Assembly (NCBI GenBank): GCA_963565915.1
Contig: OY751491.1
Span: forward strand, 1,798,001 to 1,862,000
DNA: 64,000 nucleotides
DNA from: Entoloma clypeatum
Lineage: Eukaryota; Basidiomycota; Agaricomycetes; Agaricales; Entolomataceae
Reading direction: 5' to 3'
The translations under genes were made by a program, and so were the position numbers. Under the pieces are notes generated by a model that was not told the origin of the DNA, searched no databases, and was given only the letters and a program-made list of their open reading frames with translations. Shown piece after piece: positions 56,758 to 64,000 of the stretch. Within the stretch, counting starts at the first letter, position 1. Each line of letters opens with the position of its first letter.

Positions 56758-56988
56758 TGTCATAACCATACAATTCATATCTGACTTATCTGACGACTTC
56801 GACGTTTTATCCAATCCGACATCCGCTCCGACAACATTCAATTTATATTTGATATACTTCTACTACGTAACATCTCAACCATACTTACAAGTGGACATAT
56901 GTTGTTCACTTTTCATTTGCTATTCTCTGTACTCCAAATGTTCCGATGGTCAACTCCAATATCTGCACATCACTTATAGTAATGCTGA
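56758..56988 (+). repeat. D-family LTR piece, forward (5' part)
   Basis: Starts TGTCATAACC like the reference LTR and runs to TAATGCTGA, where Helitron 2 begins. Joined head-to-head with the reversed piece at 56757. The missing remainder (TCATTCTAG onward) should lie beyond the Helitron, outside the window. Confidence 0.85.
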
Positions 56989-57044
56989 CTTGGAGTAGTG
57001 GCTGTTGAACAGCGATTACGAGTCCTTATATCTGTCATTATATT

Positions 57045-58378
57045 TTATTTTTTAGCATAAATAGCAAAAACAGCATGTCTAGTTACTCCTGCATCATCAA
57101 CATGTGTACTCAATTGCTTTTCAGTAAAGACACTAAGCTTTCGTTCATGCTCACTATGTCTATCTGAGACTTGACCATCATTATACCAGACCTCTTTATT
57201 TGAATCAATGATGCGGGAAACAAAATGATATCCACCAAGATATATGACACCTTTGAGAGGTATACGCATTGTACTACCACCTGGTTTAAAAACAGTCAAA
57301 GATTTACTAACTGAAATATTAGCAGTACTCTCAATGTTAAAGGCAAAGAGATTATGAGAATAAGACATGTGTCTTTTGATAATTCTATCAGAATGACATG
57401 TAGCACATTTATCCACGATCTGATTTTGATGGTTTTCAAACCGTTTGTTGATAGAAAGACAAGTGGTATTGTTATCAATCTGTGTTATAATTGAAGGGTT
57501 TGCAGCAGGAGATGAAGCATCACATGTTTGACAGATATATTGAGCTGTACATTGTGAGTTGACAGAACTAAGCATGACCCTAGTCAATGAAAACAAATCA
57601 GTTCCCTGTTGACCATATGAAAAAGAATCAGGACCATATTTGTTATGAAGTTGTTGTCTAACATCATCACGGACTGTTTCAAAGGAAAGACTGTTGTTTA
57701 GAGCTTGTAAGGAGCAGACAGAAAGCAATTGTAGATTAGGACTGATGGAACGATAAACAGATGTCCAATGTTTATTATCAGACAAGTACAAATCAATGAG
57801 TATGGTAAAGAGTTGTGAGAATTCCATACAAATCCTGTGAGACCCTGCTGTACAGTTTGATTGCCAATATTTTGCCTCTTTGGAACAACATCTGATGGAC
57901 ATTCTATAGAATCAAATTTTCTTTTTAGAGAAGTTTTAGAAGTGGAATTGAGACTTTCTGTTGAATTGGTGTCCTCTGTGAATTTTTGCCTTTTGGCAAG
58001 TGGATCTTTCATATGATTGTCAAAGGTACTTTTTCTTTTTTTCAATTTCTGTGCTGGATCATATGATACAATATTGAGAGCTTTGGTACCTTTAGCAGCA
58101 ATGTATTTATCCAAGTTTGATTTTTTTGAATCTATTGATTTATTGAGTGTTTTCCATTTTGAATCTGTGACCTTTGGGATTTGAGACATTGGATCAGACT
58201 CAGACCATTTGAGAAGACTGTGAACATTTTTAGGTACATATGTTGTTCCCTTAAACTCTTGAAAGTGGCGTAGAAGTTCATTTCTCGTAGTTCCATTGAA
58301 CTTGGATGGCCAAGTGCCTTTATACTTCCATTCTGTGATTTGATCAAGAATTTCCAGTTCTCTAAACTCTTGTCTCAA
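57045..58378 (-). pseudogene. Helitron 2 C-terminal USP-like cysteine protease region
   Basis: Two overlapping frames (58378-57698 and 57902-57045). The first has a Lys-rich linker (AQKLKKRKSTF, TSLKRKFDS) and then LTGFVWNSHNS. The second continues LFTILIDLYLSDNKHW, a Cys pair (CQTCDA, CATCHS), and ends with GVIYLGGYHFVSRIID, VWYNDG and HAVFAIYAKK. The end resemb­les the His box of ubiquitin-specific-protease-like (C19) enzymes. The Cys box expected between HNS and LFTIL is absent at the frame break, so the enzyme would be dead here. I have seen such a domain next to fungal Helitron helicases, but its role is unknown. Confidence 0.55.
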
Positions 58379-58462
58379 GTAACCATCAGCACCCTTTGTT
58401 ATTAATCTAGAACTGAAGTTTTACATAATGATAGTTCTCTCACTTGATGCACTACGAGAAAG

Positions 58463-59902
58463 TCAAGTGTAGTATGATTGATGATTTTTACAGCGTGAAA
58501 GATCAATGACATTGAAAAGTCTTGTTTTACCTTGAGAAGAATAATCAGTCATGGCAAAGTTTGGCAATATAGCAACCTGAGCACATTTTATTTTAATTTT
58601 CAAGCCACTGGGTGTGTTACAATTTAACATTCTTGGAGGAGATCTTGTAATTGGAACCACATTTTCAGGCAAACCCTCTAGTTGAATAGTTTTGGCTGGA
58701 TTATCTAATTTGACATATACGACTTCTAGTGCTTGATTTCCATAAGTATTTTGAGTGCTTTGCCAACCAACAACATGACCTTCTTGACCTTTGGTAATGC
58801 ACAATTCAGTTGCATTATTATTTCTGATCATAACAGGAAGGCCAATACACAAAGAGAGTTTTCCAGGAATGTGATTTGTTGAAGATGGAGGTAAATTCCA
58901 TAATAATTCTTGCATCTTGGGACTGATGCATGAACTTGATGCAGTGGATTGAATTTCCTGATTTTTGTTTTTGTTTTCAGAACCTGGTAAACAATCTATT
59001 GAATAAAACATTGTAAGTTTCTGATTTGTATCTTTGGCAAAGCGTTTACATCCTAATTTATTTATTTCATCTTTTTGGGGATTTTGAGCAGTAATGATAG
59101 ATACATTATGAACATTTTTATGTGATAAAGATGGTCCATTTCCAATGATACGTGACTGCAAGTAATTCAAATCATCCTGGGTACAAGCTGCATATCTCAT
59201 ATTTTCCAAAGCTATTCGGAGCTTAGCATCTTGGACTGATTGAGTTTTCTGATGCATATTCTACCTCAAAATCACAACTATAGTTATTTGATGCCAAAGT
59301 ACCTTTTCCATGCAAGATTCCTGACCAAAATTAGTTTGAGCATTATTTAGTTTGGTTCCGACAGCTTGACTGTACAAAGCAGCTCCTCCCACTGGTGGCA
59401 ATTGAGCAAAGTCTCCTGCAAATATCATGTTTATTCCACCAAATGGTACTCCAGTAGTGGAATTCTTGACTTTGGCAAGCTGGAAACTTATTTTGTGTAG
59501 TTCGTGACAAGCAACCATTGATATTTCATCTATGAATATATAATCAACACCTTGTATTCTGTTTGCTATTTTAACCAGAGACATGCATTCATTTGAGAAT
59601 CCTCCCTCTGGGTCTGAGCCTATACCCAAAACAGAATGATATGTTGACCCATTGAGAAGAGCGGCAGCTGTACCAGTAGGAGCTAAAATCAAAATTCTAT
59701 TTGCTTCATTACGTGCTGCGAAAAATGATTGTAAAGCCTTAATAACTTGAGATTTTCCAGTGCCACCCATACCTCCAAGATACATTTGTAACTGATTGGC
59801 TCTCTTTTCAGTTGCGTGATTTGCCACTATACGAAATGCTCTTTCTTGCTCCTCATTCAACATGAATTCTTTGACTGTACCATCAATATGGTTCTGATGC
59901 AA
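58463..59902 (-). pseudogene. Helitron 2 Pif1-like helicase
   Basis: Frame 59902-59261 has Walker A (GGMGGTGKSQVIKAL), APTGTAAALL, Walker B (IFIDEISMV) and FAGDFAQLPPVGG. Frame 59257-58463 continues with RSPPRMLNC and the C-terminal helicase motif (FAMTDYSSQGKT). The two are separated by a short frame change near 59258. These are superfamily 1B motifs of the Helitron helicase, which unwinds DNA during rolling-circle transposition. Confidence 0.85.
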
Positions 59903-59969
59903 CTCTTTATTTGCTTTGAAATCTTTGTCAATATAAGAGGCATCTGATATAACAACTTCATTATATTTG

Positions 59970-61097
59970 TTACAATTTGATGTTGTTTTCTGTACTAGTA
60001 GGTGTGCTGTTAGTGCAGTCAGCTAAGATTTTTTCTTTCAATGCTTTAATCATTTTATTCCAACAAGAACTCTCTTTCTTTGAATTTGATATATGCATGT
60101 TTTCCAAATCTGATTGACCATTGTAAGAACTATGGTCAAGCCATTTAGTCTTCTGCAGCACATTTTGTATCTCTTTCTTCAATTCTTGTATTTTTAAATA
60201 TTGTGAGCCAACTGTGTTATAAATATCTTGCTCATTTTCCAGATCCTGAGCATCATTCATTTCACCATCATATCTGAGTGCAATGCTTGAATCAAATTCT
60301 GTACTGTCATTTTCATTCATGAAAGGTTCTTACATTCCAGCTTTTTTATTGCATTTCCGTTGATTATAATGGTCATCATGAGCATCATTATATTCATATC
60401 TTGCATGAAAATTATTCATAATATCTTTTTGTCAGTCTGTAAAATTATTGACATCAAATGCCTGATACCATGTTTGATCTTCTGTCTTTAAATCCCTGCC
60501 AGACCGCCATGGCTTGCATAGTGTGAACATTGTGGAATAATAGTATTCCAGATCATCCTGATCTCTTCTTGGTAGAAGTCCACCCAGAAAGTTGGGCACA
60601 ATATAATCATTATCAGGTACACATTGAATGTAATGAGTGCGATACTGAGAATGTTCTTTCTGAAGTTCATATTTTTGTACAGATGGCAAAGATGCTCCTC
60701 CTGTAACTGTTGTTCCAGTGAGAATATCATGTGAGGTTTGATTTTCATCCTCAGAGTACAGTGTATCAGAATCAGATTCATCGCTATCTTCAGATTGATC
60801 TTCATGTTGACTGTTAAATTCATTCTGTTCCTTCTTTGATCATTTAGACTTTTGACACAATCTGACCCAGTCATACAAGCTCATGTCACTCAAAACATCT
60901 GGTCGGTATACATAATCAATCACTTTGGACACACCTATCAATCTTCCACCTGATGGAACTAGTACAACCTTGTCTGAGGGATCTGCATCCTCAGAACTGG
61001 TTTCCCAAACACTTCTGACCTCCTGAACATAGTTTCTCCAATAAATGTCCCTGAAAGTATGACTGGTATAATGATCAGGATTATTGAGCAGATACAT
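59970..61097 (-). pseudogene. Helitron 2 linker between Rep and helicase
   Basis: Frames 61097-60840 (NNPDHYTSHTFRDIYWRNYV), 60689-60432 (HYIQCVPDNDYIVPNFLGG, then DLEYYYSTMFTLCKPW) and 60320-59970 correspond to Helitron 1 at 8350-7600. TGA stops at about 60840 and 60432 and frame changes separate them. The acidic Ser/Asp-rich segment near 60750-60840 is a spacer. Confidence 0.75.
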
Positions 61098-63229
61098 AGC
61101 TAGCTGCCATGGGACTGCCCATTTCTATTTTAGCATCTAGAGCATTTATCATTTTAGTCATGAGCATGCGAGTTGATGTCCCACTATCAACAGTACCATT
61201 AATTAACTCGGAATTTTTTTCCAACACTTGTCGAATAGTATCAAATGATGCATATGCACTTAACCCCACTTTGGAAACATAATCACAGACATAAGCCACT
61301 ACTGCCTTGACAGCTGTTCCTGATAACAAGCTTGTTGCATCAATATTGCATTGAACAAGATAAGTTAGAGGTGGTGTAAATGTATTCATATAAGCCTCAC
61401 CATGCTTCATTTTCAATGCACCTGTATCTGGATCCACCAATGTTGTTTCAACAACATCACGGGGAAACCTTGCCTTGCATTCACCATCTTTATTTAGACA
61501 GGCCTTTCTTACCTCCTTGTTGTTGTTATGATTTTCTTGAATTTGCATGTAAGTATGTTGATTTGAACGAAGTAATAAGTCATCCACTGTTTTTTCATAT
61601 TCATTCCACCATGTCTCCAAATTTGTACAATCTGAACAATGATTGCATCTTTTCTTACATGGAAAAGGTGGAGGAACTGGCATTGTTTTTGGGGGGTCTT
61701 GATAGGACCAATCAGATTGCTTTTGCTGATCCACTCTGTTCTTAACCTCTTGAGCAGTTCCATTGAAACATTGTCCTTGATGCACACTTTCCAAATAAGT
61801 CACCAGTTTCTCTTGAAAGTCACTGTGAGGATCCTCTGATATCTTGGGGTAACAATGCATTCTTGATCCAAACCAATGTGTGCAAATGTAAAGTCAGTCT
61901 CTCTTGTTGTTCCACAGTTCTATAATATGCTTTAGTATCTCCATAAATTCCAGGATGGTCAGCTTCTACACCAAGAACTTCTTTGATGAATGCTTGAACA
62001 ATGAAATGAAAAAACCAGGCAGCAGCAACTGGATTGTAGGCTATTAAATGGAATGCTTCTACATCACTTCGAATTTCAGGCTTGAATTCAGTTTTGGAGT
62101 CAGCGTAGTACAAACAAATAGGATGCTTTACATCAATAGGTGAAAAAGTTATAAACCATGTGGGCATACCAATATAAGACACCAATGACCAGATTTCATT
62201 ACGCATTGCCTTCTTGGAGCCAGCAGAGCCTTTGACATTAGAAGCAGCGATATCTATATCCTGTAATAGTTTATAGCAAGATTTTTCCATTTCTGTCTCA
62301 GGCTTAACTTTCTGACCAGCTTTCAAATGATGAATGAGATTCTGTAAAAGATTCATATCCAGACTGTGTAACCTTTGGCTGATTTCCTGAAAGTTGGCTT
62401 TATGAGTAGTCAAGAATGCAGCAGTTGTAGCTGAACTGATTTGTTCATGATTCCAAGCAATCAGTGGAAAGTTTTCATTCTTTTGAAAACATTTATCATG
62501 ATACATTAGAAGATGTTTCTTGTATTCCAAGGTGGATGTCTTTCGATTATGATTTGGATTTTTTATTCCTCCCAGACCAAAAGGAAAGAGCCAAGGCATC
62601 ATGGAAGAAAAAAGTTGAGGATTGTTGTAAATAGAGAGAGGATCCTTTGAATGGCCCACAAAACATATCTGGTGATTGGATGCTAGATGCTCTAAGGCAA
62701 CAGTTTTTAGTGCCTCAGTAGTCATGGTAATGTATTCCTCCCCAGATAAGCCATGAACTACAAAGGGACAGTTGCCATCTTCAATACCATCATCACCTTC
62801 AGTGTCATGTATGCTGGTTTTCTTCTTTTCTTTATTCAGAATTGATAGCCGACTATCAATTGTAACCGATATTCCCTCTTCAGGATATTGATCCAAATTG
62901 TCTTGAGAAACAATGACATCATGATAGTCAGAATGATTCAAAGTCAACCAGTTCAGGGCCTTTGCTACTTTATTTCTCCGAACAAGAATAGGGGTTCTTT
63001 CCAAGTCTTGCTCAGTAGGTTTACAAGGTCCAGTAAATATACAGGCCAGGACTTTATCCATGTCTGCTCTAGCAGGAGGCAGGACATTATAGATTTTAGG
63101 CACAGGATTCTGAAATATGATAGCATTTGCCCTTATTTTATATCTACCAGAAGATTTGATTCTGATGATACATTGGTTATGGCGAACCTTGGCAATAAGC
63201 ATTTTTTCAACATAAGACAAGTCTTGCAA
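61081..63229 (-). pseudogene. Helitron 2 Rep domain
   Basis: Frame 63229-61820 (469 residues) holds the Helitron-like N domain (LEYKKHLLMYHDKCFQ ... RNEIWSLVSYIGMPTWFITF) and the HUH motif in LTLHLHTLVWI. Frame 61860-61081 holds VVAYVCDYVSKVG with the Tyr pair. A deletion of about 11 bp relative to Helitron 1 breaks the frame near 61835, and a 4-bp AGCT duplication near 61103 breaks it again. Rep nicks and rejoins DNA at the element ends. Confidence 0.85.
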
Positions 63230-63246
63230 CTCTTTAGGGATTTTTC

Positions 63247-63990
63247 CTAACCAGAGGCCATTAGCAAGGAAAAAGGAGGAATTTTTCCTCTTTTAAGATA
63301 ACTCCCACATTCACTGCAGATATGTTTACAGTCACCATCTAACACAGGTCCTTTTAATTCTTGGATTTCTTCATCTACATCTATTCTTTCTTTCCAAGTG
63401 ACTCCACTGACACCCAATGGACTGAAATCAACCTTTGCCTCTGAAAGAAGAATTATGTCACTTATATTATAAAGTTGACCGCATACTGCGCATCCGGCTT
63501 CCAAAAACTGGTCAGAAGAAGTGGCAGAACAGAAGTTTTAGATCACATTCTCTAAAAGCTCCTTACAAGGCTGTGCTGGAGGAAAAACAGGCCCGCAATC
63601 TATTATTTCTGGGGGCTCAGCTCTTGGTTGACTGGCTTTCCAGTCCTTATTTTGTTTCTGGAAGTCAGTATGTTGGGTCTGTCTGAAAGGTTGACTTTGT
63701 TGATTCAGATGGCCCTTTTTATTGGCCAGAATTTTTGTTTCTTTCTTACGAAGGGTTTTTTGAAAAACAAAAACTTTGTCATAACAAAGCGGGCTGCATT
63801 TATGATCTTTGATCCCAGTTTGCAAGGAGTTGAGAGAAGCCTGGGCAATTGATATGGGAATGTTATGGCTCTGAGTGATATTTTTTGCCTGAGTCAAGTT
63901 TAAGAGGTGGACTATTTGGGACAGCGGCATCTTACATACTAACTTTCCAGGCCCTTTTTGGATCAGTTGGGCAGCTGCTTCAATGTTCAC
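63247..63990 (-). pseudogene. Helitron 2 N-terminal region
   Basis: Frame 63990-63538 (NLTQAKNITQSHNIPI, then Gln/Lys-rich) ends at a TAA. After it FCSATSSDQFLEAGCAVCG continues in the same frame to 63247, where a one-base shift in a T run separates it from the Rep frame. It is homologous to the start of Helitron 1 (NLSQAIEIFKIHNIQF ... LEAGCAVCG). The true start lies beyond the window. Confidence 0.7.
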
Positions 63991-64000
63991 CTGCTTCTCA

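Larger units (their letters stand above)
56989..64000 (-). mobile_element. Helitron 2, 3' end and most of the coding region
   Basis: A minus-strand Helitron whose 5' end lies beyond the window. The 3' terminus at 56989 is defined by the LTR empty sites at 2247/2248 and 31409/31410 (CTGA|TCAT): insertion is between A and T as for Helitrons. The element ends CAAG (canonical CTRR would differ by one base), and a GCTGTT-AACAGC hairpin (57001-57013) lies 12 nt inside. Coding pieces for Rep, Pif1-like helicase and a C-terminal protease-like domain follow, broken by many lesions. Confidence 0.85.

Overview
The window looks like repeat-rich, scaffold-level nuclear DNA from a mushroom-forming basidiomycete (Agaricomycete). 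Host genes have introns of about 50-65 nt. They belong to families I associate with Agaricomycetes: a TET/JBP-like dioxygenase, a JmjC-type protein and Spt5-like NGN/KOW proteins. Most of the rest is transposon DNA: Ty3/gypsy, Ty1/copia and Helitron. There is one 200-N scaffold gap (7362-7561). Family assignments come from motif recognition without a database search.

Layout. 1-7361: an old gypsy relic (A), a partial LTR, a dispersed repeat (R1) and the 5' part of a gypsy element (C). 7562-10810: a decayed Helitron (1). 11524-20484: a minus-strand host block with an Spt5-like gene, a JmjC gene and an unknown gene X; two pairs of 36-bp palindromes lie in its intergenic regions. 20485-27614: a plus-strand TET/JBP-like dioxygenase gene split inside an exon by a very young copia element (21747-27033; 326-bp LTRs differing at one site; target duplication GCAAA). 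28016-30921: hypothetical genes. 31179-35765: a solo LTR, a gypsy gag/protease fragment and a repeat-family protein that may be a transposase. 35961-45193: gypsy G, split by a complete nested gypsy F (37442-43698; 402-bp LTRs; target duplication AAGAC). 45194-52164: a reversed F-like LTR end, a 20-bp minisatellite and 5'-truncated gypsy E with an antisense spliced gene next to its 3' LTR. 52165-56988: inverted repeat R2, low-complexity DNA, a broken second Spt5-like copy and fused LTR pieces. 56989-64000: a second Helitron, inserted into an LTR and running off the window.

Themes. (1) A host neighbourhood of transcription and chromatin genes shares an unusual palindromic element upstream of its members, and the dioxygenase in it has been interrupted recently. 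(2) Two gypsy families show an 11-nt match between the predicted 5' end of their RNA and the site just after the LTR, which is the layout of Tf1-type self-priming. The copia element instead carries a site matching half of initiator tRNA-Met. (3) Many inactivating changes (Arg codon to TGA, Asp to Asn, Glu to Lys) sit where a CpG would have been, as expected if 5-methylcytosine deamination drives decay. This occurs beside a gene of the 5mC-oxidising dioxygenase type. (4) Two gypsy families carry extra genes between pol and the 3' LTR, one sense and one antisense.

Several otherwise good genes differ from an open frame by one base, so either true decay or assembly indel errors are possible.
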